A DNA stretch of 64,000 bases from Pseudomonas sp. FP198 (GTDB lineage Bacteria; Pseudomonadota; Gammaproteobacteria; Pseudomonadales; Pseudomonadaceae), in assembly GCF_030687895.1 (NCBI RefSeq), contig NZ_CP117452.1:5323001-5387000 (forward strand). Reading direction: 5' to 3'. How positions within the stretch are numbered: position 1 is the first letter of the stretch; the number at the start of each line of letters is the position of its first letter. Under the pieces are notes generated by a model, which was not told where the DNA came from, searched no databases, and was given only the letters and a program-made list of their open reading frames with translations. A program made the position numbers and the translations under genes. This document shows, piece after piece, positions 39,889 through 50,971 of this stretch.

Positions 39889-40407
39889 TTAACGGGGTGG
39901 CAGTTGCTGAAGGCGATCGAGAATTTCCAGCACCACCATCCGTGGCGGCCGTTCATCGGTTTCGATGACCAGGTCGGCGATTTCCCGATACAGCGGATCA
40001 CGCAATTCCAGCAGATCACGTAGCGTCTTGGCCGGGTCGGCGGTGCGCAACAGCGGCCGGTTGCGATCACGGGCGGTGCGACCCACCTGCTGTTCGACTG
40101 AGGCGTGCAGGTAGACCACCCGTCCGCCGGCATGCAGCGCCCGACGATTGGCCTCGCGCATGACCGCGCCGCCACCGGTCGCCAGCACCACGCCTTCGAA
40201 ACCGCACAGCTCGGCAATCATCGCCTGCTCGCGGTCGCGAAAGCCCGGTTCGCCTTCCTTATCGAAGATCCATGGGATATTGGCGCCCGTGCGCAATTCA
40301 ATTTCCTTGTCGGAATCTTTGAATGGCAGGCGCAGCTCTTTGGCCAGCAAACGACCGATGGTGCTTTTTCCAGCCCCCATCGGTCCAACAAGAATCAAAT
40401 TTCGCAC
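39889..40407 (-). CDS. aroK: Shikimate kinase
   Basis: A 172-residue P-loop kinase phosphorylating shikimate with ATP. Walker A is GPMGAGKST (residues 8-16). The shikimate-binding residues lie in FKDSDKEIE and [16 protein letters not shown], followed by [12 protein letters not shown]. It uses a GTG start ([11 protein letters not shown]) four bases after the pilQ stop, so it is probably co-transcribed with the pil genes, as usual in gamma-proteobacteria. Confidence 0.96.
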   Translation of the reverse strand: MRNLILVGPMGAGKSTIGRLLAKELRLPFKDSDKEIELRTGANIPWIFDKEGEPGFRDREQAMIAELCGFEGVVLATGGGAVMREANRRALHAGGRVVYLHASVEQQVGRTARDRNRPLLRTADPAKTLRDLLELRDPLYREIADLVIETDERPPRMVVLEILDRLQQLPPR

Positions 40408-40411
40408 AGAA

Positions 40412-42484
40412 TCAACGACTCACAGCAATCGCCTGGTTGTTCATGATACGCGGAGTGAGAAATACCAGCAGCTCGGATTTTTTCTCCGAAACCACATCAC
40501 GCCGGAAAAGGCGGCCAAGATACGGCACATCGCCAAGAAATGGCACCTTATCTACAACCTTGCTCTGAGTATTTGAGAAAACGCCCCCAATCACAATGGT
40601 CTCGCCGTCATTGACCAGCACCTTGGCGTTGACCTCGTTTTTCTTGATCGGCGGTACATCCTGGACCTTGTTCAGGTAGTCCGGCTCATCCTTGGTGACC
40701 TTGACCTCCATGATGATGCGGTTGTCCGGGGTTATCTGCGGCGTGACCTCAAGCGACAACGAGGCCTCCTTGAACGACACCGAGGTGGCGCCGCTGGAGC
40801 TGGCCTCCTGGTAGGGAATCTCCGTGCCCTTGAGGATTTTTGCCGTCTCCTTGTCGGAGGTCACCACCTTGGGCTGTGAGACGATTTCACCGTTGCCGGT
40901 TTTCTCCATGGCCGTCAGCTCAAGGTCGAGCAGGACGTTGTCGGTGATGAACGCGATACCGATCCCCGACGTATTGCCAGAGGCGCCGAGGTCGACGAAT
41001 GGCTGGTTGGTGCTGGTGCTGCCTGGCGTACCAATGGTGGTGGAATCACCGGTGGTCACCCCGGAAGAGTTCCAGTTGCCCTTGTTCTGTATCGAGCCCC
41101 CCCAGCGCACGCCCAGGCTTTTGTCGTAGTCGACGTTGGCCTCGACGATCCGCGCTTCGATCATCACCTGGCGCACCGGGATATCCAGCTGCGCCACGAT
41201 CCGCCGCAGTTCGTCGAGCCGGTCCTGGGTCTGGTAGGCGATGATGTTGTTGGTCCGCTCATCGACCGTGATCGTGCCGCGCTCATCGGCCTTGGCCTCG
41301 GCACTGGTCACCGACTGGAAGAGCTTGGCGATGTCCGCCGCCTTCGCGTAGTTGACCTGCAGCAGTTCGCGGCGCAACGGGGCGAGGTCGGCAATCTGCT
41401 TCTGCGATTCCAGCTCCTGGCGTTCGCGGGCGGCGATCTCGTCGGCCGGCGCCACCAGCAGCACGTTACCCACTTTGCGCTTGTCGAGCCCCTTGGTCTT
41501 GAGCACAAGGTCCAGCGCCTGATCCCACGGCACGTTCTGCAACCGCAAGGTGATACCGCCCTGCACCGTATCGCTGGCCACCAGGTTGAGATTGGTGAAA
41601 TCGGCAATCAGCTGCAGTACCGAACGCACCTCGATGTCCTGGAAGTTCAGGGACAATTTTTCGCCGCTATAGGCGGCTCGATCGGTATCGCGTTTTTGCA
41701 GGTCCTCGACGGTCATCGGCCGGACACTGACGGTCAGCTTGTTGTCGGTCTGGTAGGTCGAGTAATCAAAGGTTCCGCTGGGTTCGATGCTGATGGTGGC
41801 GCGATCGGAGCCGGCGCTGGCATTGATGAACTGCACCGGGGTGGCGAAATCCTTGACGTCCAGGCGCACCCTCAGCGGCTCGGGCAACTGGGTCCTGGCG
41901 AAATCGAGGATGATCTTGCCTTCGCGCTCCTGGATGTCCGGGGCGATCGACGGATCGGACAAATCGATCACCACATTGCCTTCGCCCTGGGTCCCGCGCT
42001 GGAAATCCACCCCGCGAATGGCTTTGCCCGCCGGGGCGCGAGCCCTGGCAGGCGCAGGGACGGGGGCTGCCGGGCGAGCGGGTTGGGTTGGGCTCCTCGG
42101 GGTCGCGCCCTTGCCAACCACCACAAACAGGTTGTTGCCCTCTACGCGCGTGTCATAGGGCGCCAGTTGCGTAAGGCCGATGATCAACCGGGTCCGATCC
42201 CCCGCCTCGACCACGGTGGCGCTGCGGGCATTGCCGCTGCCCAGGTCACGGCTCTTGCTGGCCAGTTGGCTGGTCACCCCCTGCAGATCAAGCGCAATCC
42301 GGGCCGGTTGCTCGGTGGTATAACCACGGGGCTTGGGCGGCGGCCCGTCGAAGGTCAACTTCAACTCGACCCGGTCCCCCGGTAACGCCGCCACATCCAG
42401 CGCTTTCAGGCTGGCGCCATGAACCACCGGCGACAACAACGCTATCCATAGCGAAATACCGAGGGCTGAAAAAAACCTGTTCAT
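40412..42484 (-). CDS. pilQ: Type IV pilus secretin PilQ
   Basis: A 690-residue outer-membrane secretin forming the gate for type IV pili. Signal peptide to about residue 24 (ending VVHGA), AMIN domain repeats binding peptidoglycan ([18 protein letters not shown] and [17 protein letters not shown]), STN/N0 domain ([24 protein letters not shown]), N1, and the secretin barrel ending [10 protein letters not shown]. It is the last of five pil genes; its ATG overlaps the pilP stop. Length is close to P. aeruginosa PilQ. Confidence 0.96.
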   Translation of the reverse strand: MNRFFSALGISLWIALLSPVVHGASLKALDVAALPGDRVELKLTFDGPPPKPRGYTTEQPARIALDLQGVTSQLASKSRDLGSGNARSATVVEAGDRTRLIIGLTQLAPYDTRVEGNNLFVVVGKGATPRSPTQPARPAAPVPAPARARAPAGKAIRGVDFQRGTQGEGNVVIDLSDPSIAPDIQEREGKIILDFARTQLPEPLRVRLDVKDFATPVQFINASAGSDRATISIEPSGTFDYSTYQTDNKLTVSVRPMTVEDLQKRDTDRAAYSGEKLSLNFQDIEVRSVLQLIADFTNLNLVASDTVQGGITLRLQNVPWDQALDLVLKTKGLDKRKVGNVLLVAPADEIAARERQELESQKQIADLAPLRRELLQVNYAKAADIAKLFQSVTSAEAKADERGTITVDERTNNIIAYQTQDRLDELRRIVAQLDIPVRQVMIEARIVEANVDYDKSLGVRWGGSIQNKGNWNSSGVTTGDSTTIGTPGSTSTNQPFVDLGASGNTSGIGIAFITDNVLLDLELTAMEKTGNGEIVSQPKVVTSDKETAKILKGTEIPYQEASSSGATSVSFKEASLSLEVTPQITPDNRIIMEVKVTKDEPDYLNKVQDVPPIKKNEVNAKVLVNDGETIVIGGVFSNTQSKVVDKVPFLGDVPYLGRLFRRDVVSEKKSELLVFLTPRIMNNQAIAVSR

Positions 42485-43026
42485 TGTTGGGGTTCCACTA
42501 TTGTGTGCTCTTTCAAGGGAATGGTCCGCGGCCGCTCCAGCCAGGCGCCCTGGCCATCGGGAACGATTTCGACCACTTCAACCTGGGTGGCGCTGATAGC
42601 GATGATCCGCCCGTCGTTACGCCCCAGGTAATCTCCGACCTTCAGCCGGTGTACCCCACCCGCGCCACGTAACAGCGCAAAAGAGCCACTGGCATTGGAG
42701 ATCGTACCGACCATCTCGAATTGCTCGATGTTGAAGCCTTCCAGGTATTGCTTGACTCGGTTCGGGTCGGGGCGGACGTTGCGCGAGCCCTGCTGTCGAC
42801 CCGCCTGATCGACTGGAACCTGCCGGGAAAAAGGGCTGCGCAGGTTGGCCGCGCTGTAGGTAAAGGTTTCGTGAGGCCTGAACGTCGGCATGGGTTCGAT
42901 CTTGCCGGGCGGGCGCAGGCGCATCTCGTTCATGTAGGCATCCAGGTCACTGAAACCGTTGTCGTTGTTGCACCCGGCCAGCGCAACCAGCCCGACCAGC
43001 AGACCCAGGCGGCAGACCGGCGTCAT
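42481..43026 (-). CDS. pilP: Type IV pilus inner-membrane lipoprotein PilP
   Basis: A 181-residue lipoprotein with lipobox LAGC at residues 16-19, an unstructured linker with NLRSPFSR, and a beta-sandwich domain (MVGTISNASGSFALLRGAGG, then VHRLKVGDYLGRNDGRI). PilP links the inner-membrane PilMNO complex to the secretin. Both ends overlap neighbours by ATGA. Confidence 0.95.
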   Translation of the reverse strand: MTPVCRLGLLVGLVALAGCNNDNGFSDLDAYMNEMRLRPPGKIEPMPTFRPHETFTYSAANLRSPFSRQVPVDQAGRQQGSRNVRPDPNRVKQYLEGFNIEQFEMVGTISNASGSFALLRGAGGVHRLKVGDYLGRNDGRIIAISATQVEVVEIVPDGQGAWLERPRTIPLKEHTIVEPQQ

Positions 43027-43646
43027 GGCTGCGCCTCCTGCTCGTTGTACCGGTAGGTCTTGGCCTGGATGTTCATGCGCAGCTTCGTCCCCGCCTCCGG
43101 CTCCATCGGCGCGATCTCGAAATCGTGCAAGGTGACGATCCGGGGCAACCCGGCTACGCCACTGACGAAGGTCGCCAGGTCATGGTAGCCGCCGGTCACG
43201 GTGATCTGGATCGGCAACTCGATGTAGAACGGCTGGGTGACCTCCGGCAGCAACTTGATCTCCTCGAACTCCAGGCCGCTGCCCAGGCCGGTGCGCGTGA
43301 TGTCCTCCAGCAGGCCCGGCACTTCGGTGTCACTGGGCAATTGCCGCAACAGCACGCCAAAAGAAGTTTCCATCTGCTTCATCTGCTCGGTGTAGCGCTC
43401 CAGGTTCGCCGCCATGTGCGCCTTGCCGGCAAATTGCGCCTTGAGGGTGTTCTCCTCTTCACGGACCTGCTGCAGCTGGGTTTCCAGGTCACTGAGGGCA
43501 AAGTTGTAGCCCAGGCCGAGCACCAGGATCACCAGCATGATGCCGGCCAGCCACTTCACCGGCGTCGGCCATGAACCGACGTTGTTGGTGTCCAGGTCAC
43601 TGAGATCGATCTTGCGCAGCGCGTCGAACCACTCTCCCGGCTTCAT
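43023..43646 (-). CDS. pilO: Type IV pilus alignment protein PilO
   Basis: A 207-residue bitopic inner-membrane protein: short cytoplasmic tail, one helix (about 31-50), a coiled-coil region (DLETQLQQVREEENTLKAQF) and a ferredoxin-like periplasmic domain (YIELPIQITVTGGYHDLATF). It pairs with PilN through the coiled coil to form the alignment complex. Overlaps pilN and pilP by ATGA. Confidence 0.95.
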   Translation of the reverse strand: MKPGEWFDALRKIDLSDLDTNNVGSWPTPVKWLAGIMLVILVLGLGYNFALSDLETQLQQVREEENTLKAQFAGKAHMAANLERYTEQMKQMETSFGVLLRQLPSDTEVPGLLEDITRTGLGSGLEFEEIKLLPEVTQPFYIELPIQITVTGGYHDLATFVSGVAGLPRIVTLHDFEIAPMEPEAGTKLRMNIQAKTYRYNEQEAQP

Positions 43647-44208
43647 TGGGCGTCCTCCGCATCGGCCGGACGGGTCTGGCGAACCGTCAGCTGGAAGACA
43701 TTGGCCTGGTCGAGCTGGCCCGCCGTGGTGGCCTTGACCTCCGTCAGGCTGGGCGCATCGAACAGCTCCGACGAGTCGAGGTTGCGCATCAGGTCCGAGA
43801 CCCGGTTGTTTGACGCCGCGGCCCCTTTGATGGAGAGCGTGCCCTCTTCCATTTTCACTTCAGTGAAATACACCCCGTCCGGCAGGGTCCGCGCCAGCTG
43901 ATCGAAAATGCGCGCACTGACCGGCCGGTTGCCTTGCAAGTCCTGGATGATCCGCATGCGCTCCAACAGTTGCTGGCGCCGGGCCTTCAGCTCGCTGATC
44001 TGCTTGATGCGCTCGTCCAGCACGGCGATTTCCCCGGTCAGATGGGCGTTGCGCGCCATTTGGAAGTCGATCTCGTTGCTCAGGTACTGTGCCGCCAGCA
44101 GCGTCAGCCCCACCGCGCCGACCAGCGCCCCCACCAATGCCAGCAAGAAGCGCTTGCGCCGCTCTTCGCGCAGTTCTTCGCGCCAGGGAAGCAGGTTGAT
44201 CCGCGCCA

Positions 44209-44209
<1 letters not shown>
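43643..44209 (-). CDS. pilN: Type IV pilus alignment protein PilN
   Basis: A 188-residue bitopic inner-membrane protein. The cytoplasmic motif INLLPWREELR at residues 4-14 is the PilM-binding peptide; one helix (about 23-42), a coiled coil and a periplasmic domain follow. It bridges cytoplasmic PilM to PilO. Starts one base into the pilM stop (TGATG). Confidence 0.96.
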
Positions 44210-45300
<1,091 letters not shown>

Positions 45301-45383
45301 TTACGGACTCTCTAATATGAATTGCGTTCAATCCCCCCGGTCCGACGGACGTCCGGATGGCGTTCCCGACGAAAAAAAATGCT

Positions 45384-45389
45384 TATAAT
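45384..45389 (+). promoter_or_regulatory. Candidate -10 box of the ponA promoter
   Basis: A perfect TATAAT (45384-45389) lies 90 bp before the chosen ponA start in the divergent pilM-ponA gap. No good -35 box is seen at the right spacing, so this is a partial match only. Confidence 0.4.
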
Positions 45390-45478
45390 GCCCAGCGTTT
45401 TTTTTCGCTTTGTTGCTGGCATGGGTCCTTCCCTGTACCTGGCGCCTTTTTCATTCTTTGCCTGGATATCCAAAAGCC

Positions 45479-47926
45479 TTGATTCGTCTGCTGAAATTTT
45501 TCGGATGGTCCATCGTCGCGGTTTTCTGCGGACTGCTCCTGGGTCTGAGTGGTGCCTTTCTTTACCTTAGTCCGGGATTGCCGTCCGTGGAGGCGCTGAG
45601 AAGTATTCAGTTGCAGATTCCTCTGCGGGTCTACAGCAGCGACAATAAATTGATCGCCGAATTTGGCGAAATGCGCCGCACGCCCATCCGTTTCGCCGAC
45701 ATTCCGCCCAATTTCATCAATGCGTTACTAAGTGCTGAAGACGACAACTTCGCCAATCACTATGGCGTCGATCCGGGCAGCCTGATGCGCGCCGCCAGCC
45801 AATTGGTCAAGAGCGGCCACATCCAGTCCGGCGGCAGCACCATCACCATGCAGGTCGCCAAGAACTTCTTCCTGACCAGTGAGCGCAGCTTCTCGCGCAA
45901 GACCACCGAGATCCTCCTGGCACTGCAGATCGAGCGGCAACTGACCAAGGATGAAATCCTCGAGCTGTACGTGAACAAGATTTACCTGGGCAACCGCGCC
46001 TACGGCATCGAAGCGGCGGCGCAGGTGTATTACGGCAAGTCGATCCGCGATGTGAGCCTGGCGCAGATGGCGATGATCGCCGGCCTGCCCAAGGCACCGT
46101 CGCGCTTCAACCCGTTGGCCAACCCGGCACGCAGCAAGGAGCGTCGCGACTGGATCCTGGGACGCATGTACAAGCTCGGCAAGATCAGCGAAGCCGAGTA
46201 CACCGCCGCGATCAATGAGCCGCTCAACGCCAGTTATCACGTACCGACTCCGGAAGTGAACGCCCCGTACATCGCCGAAATGGCCCGGGCCGAGATGGTC
46301 GGGCGCTATGGCAGCGACGCCTACACCGAAGGTTTCCGGGTCACCACCACGGTGCCGAGCAACCTGCAGGAAATGGCCAATACCGCGCTCCACGAAGGCC
46401 TGATGACCTACGACCAGCGCCACGGCTACCGTGGGCCGGAATCGCGCCTGCCAGGCAAGACCAAGGAAGCCTGGGCCCTGGAGCTGACCAAGCAGCGCAC
46501 CATCAGCAGCCTGGAGCCGGCGATCGTCACTCAGGTGGACAAGGACGGCATCAAGGTCCTGACCCGCAATGGCGAGTCCGAAGAGCACGTGGCCTGGGAC
46601 ACCATGAAATGGGCCCGTCCGTTCCTCAATACCAACAGCATGGGCGCCAACCCGCGGCAGCCATCGGACGTCGCTCAGGTCGGCGACCTGATCCGCGTAC
46701 AGCGCCAGCCGGACAACTCCCTCAAGTTCAGTCAGATCCCCGCCGCCCAAGGCGCACTGGTATCGCTGGACCCGCAGAATGGCGCGATCCGCTCGCTGGT
46801 GGGTGGCTTCGCCTTCGAGCAGAGCAATTACAACCGCGCCTTGCAGGCCAAGCGTCAACCGGGCTCGAGCTTCAAGCCGTTTGTCTACAGCGCCGCGCTG
46901 GATAACGGCTATACCGCCGCCAGCCTGGTCAACGATGCGCCGATCGTGTTTGTCGACGAGTACCTCGACAAGGTCTGGCGACCGAAGAACGACACCAACA
47001 CCTTCCTCGGCCCGATTCGCCTGCGCGAGGCGCTGTACAAGTCCCGCAACCTGGTCTCGATCCGCCTGTTGCAAGCGCTGGGCGTGGACCGCACCATCGA
47101 TTACATCAGCAAGTTCGGCTTCAACAAGCAGGACCTGCCGCGCAACCTGTCCCTGGCCCTGGGCACCGCGACGCTGACGCCGATGGAAATCGCCACCGGC
47201 TGGAGCACCTTTGCCAACGGCGGCTACAAGATCACTCCGTACATCATCGACAGGATCGAAAGCCGCAACGGCGAAACGCTGTTTGTCGCCAACCCGCCAC
47301 GAGTTCCGACAGGCGAGCAGGCCAGCGACGGCGTCGCCGCCCCCGCCGCCGAGACCTTCACGGTCAACGCAACTGGCGGCGAAGCCACCACCGCCCCTGG
47401 CGTACCGCAAGCGCCGGCAATCGCCGAACGCATCGTTGACGGCCGTACCACCTACATCCTCAACAGCATGCTGCAGGATGTGATCAAGCTCGGCACCGGC
47501 CGGCGCGCCCTGGCGCTGGGTCGCACCGACCTGGCCGGCAAGACCGGTACCACCAACGAATCGAAGGATGCATGGTTCTCGGGCTACAACGGCGATTACG
47601 TGACCACCGTCTGGACCGGTTTCGACCAGCCCGAGAGCCTGGGTCGTCGTGAATTCGGCGGCACCGTGGCGCTGCCGATCTGGATGACCTACATGGGCGC
47701 CGCCCTCAAGGACCGGCCACCCCACACCCAACCGGAACCGGAAGGCATTCTCAGCCTGCGGGTCGACCCGGTCAGCGGTCGCGCCGCCACTCCAGGCACG
47801 CCTGGCGCGTATTTCGAGCTGTTCAAGAGCGAAGACACGCCGCCGTCGGTCAATGAGCTGGGCAACGGCGTAGCGCCGGGCAGCCCGCTGCCGGCGGATG
47901 AGGCAGCGCCGATCGATCTGTTCTGA
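45479..47926 (+). CDS. ponA: Penicillin-binding protein 1A (bifunctional peptidoglycan synthase)
   Basis: An 815-residue class A PBP. One membrane helix (about residues 8-30) is followed by a family 51 glycosyltransferase domain with catalytic Glu87 (SAEDDNFANHYGVD), a linker/OB region, and a transpeptidase domain with the nucleophile Ser463 in SSFK, the SxN motif in KSRN and KTGTTNE. It polymerises and cross-links peptidoglycan on the periplasmic side. The start is a TTG at 45479, giving MIRLLKFFGW, which lines up with known PonA proteins; the ribosome site is poor. A terminator follows. Confidence 0.93.
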   Translation: MIRLLKFFGWSIVAVFCGLLLGLSGAFLYLSPGLPSVEALRSIQLQIPLRVYSSDNKLIAEFGEMRRTPIRFADIPPNFINALLSAEDDNFANHYGVDPGSLMRAASQLVKSGHIQSGGSTITMQVAKNFFLTSERSFSRKTTEILLALQIERQLTKDEILELYVNKIYLGNRAYGIEAAAQVYYGKSIRDVSLAQMAMIAGLPKAPSRFNPLANPARSKERRDWILGRMYKLGKISEAEYTAAINEPLNASYHVPTPEVNAPYIAEMARAEMVGRYGSDAYTEGFRVTTTVPSNLQEMANTALHEGLMTYDQRHGYRGPESRLPGKTKEAWALELTKQRTISSLEPAIVTQVDKDGIKVLTRNGESEEHVAWDTMKWARPFLNTNSMGANPRQPSDVAQVGDLIRVQRQPDNSLKFSQIPAAQGALVSLDPQNGAIRSLVGGFAFEQSNYNRALQAKRQPGSSFKPFVYSAALDNGYTAASLVNDAPIVFVDEYLDKVWRPKNDTNTFLGPIRLREALYKSRNLVSIRLLQALGVDRTIDYISKFGFNKQDLPRNLSLALGTATLTPMEIATGWSTFANGGYKITPYIIDRIESRNGETLFVANPPRVPTGEQASDGVAAPAAETFTVNATGGEATTAPGVPQAPAIAERIVDGRTTYILNSMLQDVIKLGTGRRALALGRTDLAGKTGTTNESKDAWFSGYNGDYVTTVWTGFDQPESLGRREFGGTVALPIWMTYMGAALKDRPPHTQPEPEGILSLRVDPVSGRAATPGTPGAYFELFKSEDTPPSVNELGNGVAPGSPLPADEAAPIDLF

Positions 47927-47940
47927 CCGGACGCCACCGA

Positions 47941-47975
47941 AAAGCCCCGCCTTCGAGAGAAGCGCGGGGCTTTTT
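47941..47975 (+). terminator. Intrinsic terminator of ponA
   Basis: AAAGCCCCGC (47941-47950) pairs with GCGGGGCTTT (47964-47973), with an inner CTTC/GAAG pairing and one bulged C, followed by T. It lies 14 bp after the ponA stop. Confidence 0.88.
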
Positions 47976-48020
47976 GATGTATCAGGTATTCTGAAACATT
48001 GAATCGACTGCACGTCCGCC

Positions 48021-48083
48021 TTCGCGAGCAGGCTCGCTCCCACATTGGAATGCAATCCCTGTGGGAGCGAGCCTGCTCGCGAA
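48021..48083. repeat. REP doublet, GTGGGAGCGAGC family, opposite arm order
   Basis: Arms TTCGCGAGCAGGCTCGCTCC... (48021-48043) and GTGGGAGCGAGCCTGCTCGC... (48061-48083) are exact complements. Compared with the copies at 4453, 30683 and 50834 the arms face the other way and the gap is short (17 bp). It lies between the convergent ponA and maeB terminators. Confidence 0.9.
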
Positions 48084-48117
48084 GAGGCCCTCGAATCCCA
48101 CACCAAACCAAACTGAC

Positions 48118-48154
48118 AAAAAAAAGCCCCGGCTCACACGAGCCGGGGCTTTTT
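48118..48154. terminator. Terminator of maeB (symmetrical)
   Basis: A stem AAAAAGCCCCGGCTC with its complement GAGCCGGGGCTTTTT, loop ACAC, with A-run and T-run on either side, so it could stop transcription from both directions. It lies 22 bp past the maeB stop on the minus strand. Confidence 0.88.
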
Positions 48155-48175
48155 GTTGAAACGCTACAACGCGGC

Positions 48176-49444
48176 TTAGCCGTTGAACACGTCATCCACG
48201 CTCTTGAGCGGGTAGTTCTTCGGATACGGCAGGGTGGCCACGCCAGTCTCGATCGCGGCCTTGGCCACGGCGTCGGAGATCAGGGTGATCAGGCGGACGT
48301 CCATTGGCTTGGGAATGATGTACTCACGACCGAATTCCAACTTGATACCGCCGTAGGCGTCACACACTTCCTGAGGCACCGGCAGCTTGGCCAGTTCGCG
48401 CAGGGCGTTGGCGGCGGCGACTTTCATTTCTTCGTTGATGCGCTTGGCGCGAACGTCCAGGGCACCACGGAAGATGAACGGGAAGCCCAGTACGTTGTTG
48501 ACCTGGTTCGGATAGTCCGAACGGCCGGTAGCCATGATCACGTCGCTGCGGGTGGCGTGAGCCAGTTCCGGGGAGATTTCCGGGTCCGGGTTCGAGCAGG
48601 CGAACACGATCGGGTTCGGCGCCATGCGCAACAGGTTTTCCGGGCTCAGCAGGTTCGGACCCGACAGGCCGACGAAGACATCGGCGCCGTCCAGTGCGTC
48701 CGCCAGGGAGCGCTTGTCGGTCGCGTGGGCGAACACGGCCTTGTACTGGTTCAGATCATCACGGCCGGAGTGGATCACGCCGGTACGGTCGACCATGAAA
48801 ATGTTTTCGATCCTGGCGCCCATGCTCACCAGCAACTTCATGCAGGAGATGGCCGCGGCGCCCGCGCCCAGGCAGACGATCTTGGCTTCCGGCAAAGTCT
48901 TGCCGGCGATTTCCAAGGCGTTGATCATGCCGGCTGCGGTCACGATCGCGGTGCCGTGCTGGTCATCGTGGAAAACCGGAATGTCGCACTGTTCGATCAG
49001 GGCGCGCTCGATCTCGAAGCACTCAGGTGCCTTGATGTCTTCCAGGTTGATGCCGCCGAAGGTGATGGAGATGCGTTTGACGGTGTCGATGAAGGCTTGC
49101 GGGCTTTCGGAATCGACTTCGATGTCGAACACGTCGATACCGGCGAAGCGCTTGAACAGCACGCCCTTGCCTTCCATGACCGGCTTGGAGGCCAGTGGGC
49201 CGAGGTTACCCAGGCCGAGAATCGCGGTGCCATCGGAAATGACTGCAACCAGGTTGCCCTTGCCGGTGTATTTGTAGGCCAGCTCAGGGTCGCGAGCGAT
49301 TTCGCGTACTGGCTCGGCTACGCCGGGGCTGTAGGCCAGCGACAGGTCGCGGGCAGTGGCGGTGGCCTTGGTGAGCTCGACACTCAGCTTTCCTGGACGA
49401 GGATTAGCGTGATATTCGAGAGCGGCAGTTTTCAGATCAGACAT
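48176..49444 (-). CDS. maeB: Malic enzyme (oxaloacetate-decarboxylating malate dehydrogenase)
   Basis: A 422-residue enzyme making pyruvate, CO2 and NAD(P)H from malate. It corresponds to the N-terminal catalytic part of MaeB without the phosphotransacetylase-like tail. Motifs: LAYSPGVAEPV, VISDGTAILGLGNLG, FHDDQHGTAIV (metal and substrate residues) and IVCLGAGAAAISCMKL (dinucleotide fold). Cofactor choice (NADP more likely) is not certain from sequence alone. Confidence 0.93.
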   Translation of the reverse strand: MSDLKTAALEYHANPRPGKLSVELTKATATARDLSLAYSPGVAEPVREIARDPELAYKYTGKGNLVAVISDGTAILGLGNLGPLASKPVMEGKGVLFKRFAGIDVFDIEVDSESPQAFIDTVKRISITFGGINLEDIKAPECFEIERALIEQCDIPVFHDDQHGTAIVTAAGMINALEIAGKTLPEAKIVCLGAGAAAISCMKLLVSMGARIENIFMVDRTGVIHSGRDDLNQYKAVFAHATDKRSLADALDGADVFVGLSGPNLLSPENLLRMAPNPIVFACSNPDPEISPELAHATRSDVIMATGRSDYPNQVNNVLGFPFIFRGALDVRAKRINEEMKVAAANALRELAKLPVPQEVCDAYGGIKLEFGREYIIPKPMDVRLITLISDAVAKAAIETGVATLPYPKNYPLKSVDDVFNG

Positions 49445-49621
49445 GTGGGCATTCCGCTTTTTACTGTGTTGGACAGACGGACCGCCGAGGATACGCGCCT
49501 CGCAAAGTCCCTACAAGACTGACCAGTCACTCCTGTCAAGCGCCCTGCCCTACGACTTTGGGCCAAGAGCCAGTAAACACAAGGGCTTCATGGATACAAT
49601 AACAACAAGAAATGTCTACAA

Positions 49622-50413
49622 TTATTTCTGCCTGAGCACTGCCTCCAACATTGCCGGATCAGTCAGAGGCAACATCCACCGCGCCTGCCCGGGCTTGGCC
49701 GCACCGCGCCGAGAGCGATCGACAACCCAACCACGGGCCTCGATGGTCCGGCCTTCCAGGCCCTTGAGCATCGAAGCGTCAAAGCTTCGCTGCAAATTGG
49801 CCGCAATATGCAGGACAACCGAGCCTTGCAGCTCGATCCAGATCCCGCCGCGATTGCGTTGCACACTGTCTACGCGGCCACTGACCAGCGCAAAACCGGG
49901 CGCCTTGATCTGCTCCGCGCGCACCACGGGTGACTTCTTCCATATCCCCAGGCCGGCTTGCCGCGCCTTGCGCTCCGCCGCCTGCTGGCATTCGACCAGG
50001 TCGACATTCGGCGCAACCGCGACCAGGTAACCCAGCCCCTCGGCAATCAATTGCTCTTCCAGGTTCCGACCCTGCTGGTCATAGACATGAGCCAGCGTAC
50101 GCCCGTAGTCGTCCCGGTCGTCCTTGCCGGGCAACACCCTGACCCGACCGGCGCTGCTAGCCACCAGCGCCTCGAGCCGCTGGCGCGCCGCCACGGCAAA
50201 CGGCTCGTCGGCACGCCCGCGCTTTCCCAGTTCAGGACTGTTGAGGCCGATCATGCGGATGCGACGACCATCGCTGAGGTACAAGGTGTCGCCATCCACC
50301 ACCCGTTGCACGGCCACTTCGGGCAGTCCACCCGGAGACGGACACGCCGCCTGGGCACCACAGAGCCAAATCGCAGACACAAAAAAGGCGCCCGCTAGGG
50401 ACGCCTTTTTCAT
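49622..50413 (-). CDS. Secreted staphylococcal-nuclease-like (SNase) protein
   Basis: A 263-residue protein with a signal peptide (MKKASLAGAFFVSAIWLCGA, cleavage expected near residue 22). The SNase domain has VVDGDTLYLSDGRRIRMIGL, NSPELGK and DDYGRTLAHVY, carrying the Asp, Arg and Glu residues of the calcium-dependent active site. A C-terminal OB-like part follows (VSGRVDSVQRNRGGIWIELQ). I chose the ATG at 50413; a TTG at 50443 is also in frame. Unusual: codons 1-11 coincide with a full intrinsic terminator hairpin (see separate entry). It is 41 bp after rpmE on the same strand. Confidence 0.85.
   Translation of the reverse strand: MKKASLAGAFFVSAIWLCGAQAACPSPGGLPEVAVQRVVDGDTLYLSDGRRIRMIGLNSPELGKRGRADEPFAVAARQRLEALVASSAGRVRVLPGKDDRDDYGRTLAHVYDQQGRNLEEQLIAEGLGYLVAVAPNVDLVECQQAAERKARQAGLGIWKKSPVVRAEQIKAPGFALVSGRVDSVQRNRGGIWIELQGSVVLHIAANLQRSFDASMLKGLEGRTIEARGWVVDRSRRGAAKPGQARWMLPLTDPAMLEAVLRQK
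50381..50412 (-). terminator. Intrinsic terminator of rpmE lying within the nuclease signal-peptide codons
   Basis: On the minus strand AAAAAGGCG-T-CCC pairs with GGGCGCCTTTTT across a four-base loop (TAGC), with one bulged T, and is followed by a run of T. It starts right after the nuclease ATG and about 43 bases after the rpmE stop, where a terminator for the abundant rpmE message would be expected. Confidence 0.8.
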
Positions 50414-50454
50414 CAGCCTGGAATAGCCGGAACGACTTTCCAAGACGATCAGCC

Positions 50455-50679
50455 TCAGGCTTTTGGAGTAACTTTGCCGAAAGCACCGAAACGATCGGCG
50501 AACTTCTGAACGCGGCCGCCGGTATCCAGAGTCTTTTGCTTACCGGTGTAGAACGGGTGGCATTCGTTGCAAACGTCGATCGCCAGGGCTTTGCCGTAGG
50601 TCGAACGCGTTTCGAACTTGTTGCCGCAGCTGCAGGTTACGGCCACAACTGGATAGTCTGGATGGATATCGGTTTTCAT
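50455..50679 (-). CDS. rpmE: 50S ribosomal protein L31 (zinc-binding form)
   Basis: A 74-residue ribosomal protein with the four cysteines of the zinc-binding (C+) type: Cys16 and Cys18 in TCSCGNKF, Cys37 and Cys40 in CNECHPF. It bridges the two ribosomal subunits. Under zinc shortage many bacteria replace it with a cysteine-free paralogue, which is not in this window. Divergent from priA. Confidence 0.97.
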   Translation of the reverse strand: MKTDIHPDYPVVAVTCSCGNKFETRSTYGKALAIDVCNECHPFYTGKQKTLDTGGRVQKFADRFGAFGKVTPKA

Positions 50680-50833
50680 GGTGTTTTCCTCAGGCTAGCG
50701 TGCCGCCACCCAACACTATTGTTGAATACCGCACGTAATTAGGCCGCGGATTCTACCAGACAACATTAATCACGCAAGCTACAACTTGTACCAACCGTCT
50801 GCTAGGCTCGCGCCCTCATGCGCAAGCTCCTCT

Positions 50834-50920
50834 GTGGGAGCGAGCCTGCTCGCGAAGGCGGTGGACCCGTCGCATGAGTATTGCTTGACACTCCGCTTTC
50901 GCGAGCAGGCTCGCTCCCAC
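50834..50920. repeat. REP doublet, GTGGGAGCGAGC family
   Basis: Arms at 50834-50856 and 50898-50920 are exact complements. It lies between rpmE and priA, 52 bp before the priA start, closer to a promoter than most REP copies. Confidence 0.92.
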
Positions 50921-50971
50921 GAGGATCGCGCCAGGTTTTCTGAATTTCCTTGTCTATCGAGACCCTCCCGC

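Noticed and set aside
45728..48106. Long minus-strand open frame opposite ponA
   Set aside because: Same antisense artefact; it runs through the ponA terminator and a REP doublet and shows no domain.
50786..50971. N-terminal extension of priA
   Set aside because: These codons come from the REP doublet and the rpmE-priA gap; known PriA proteins begin at the GTG at 50972.
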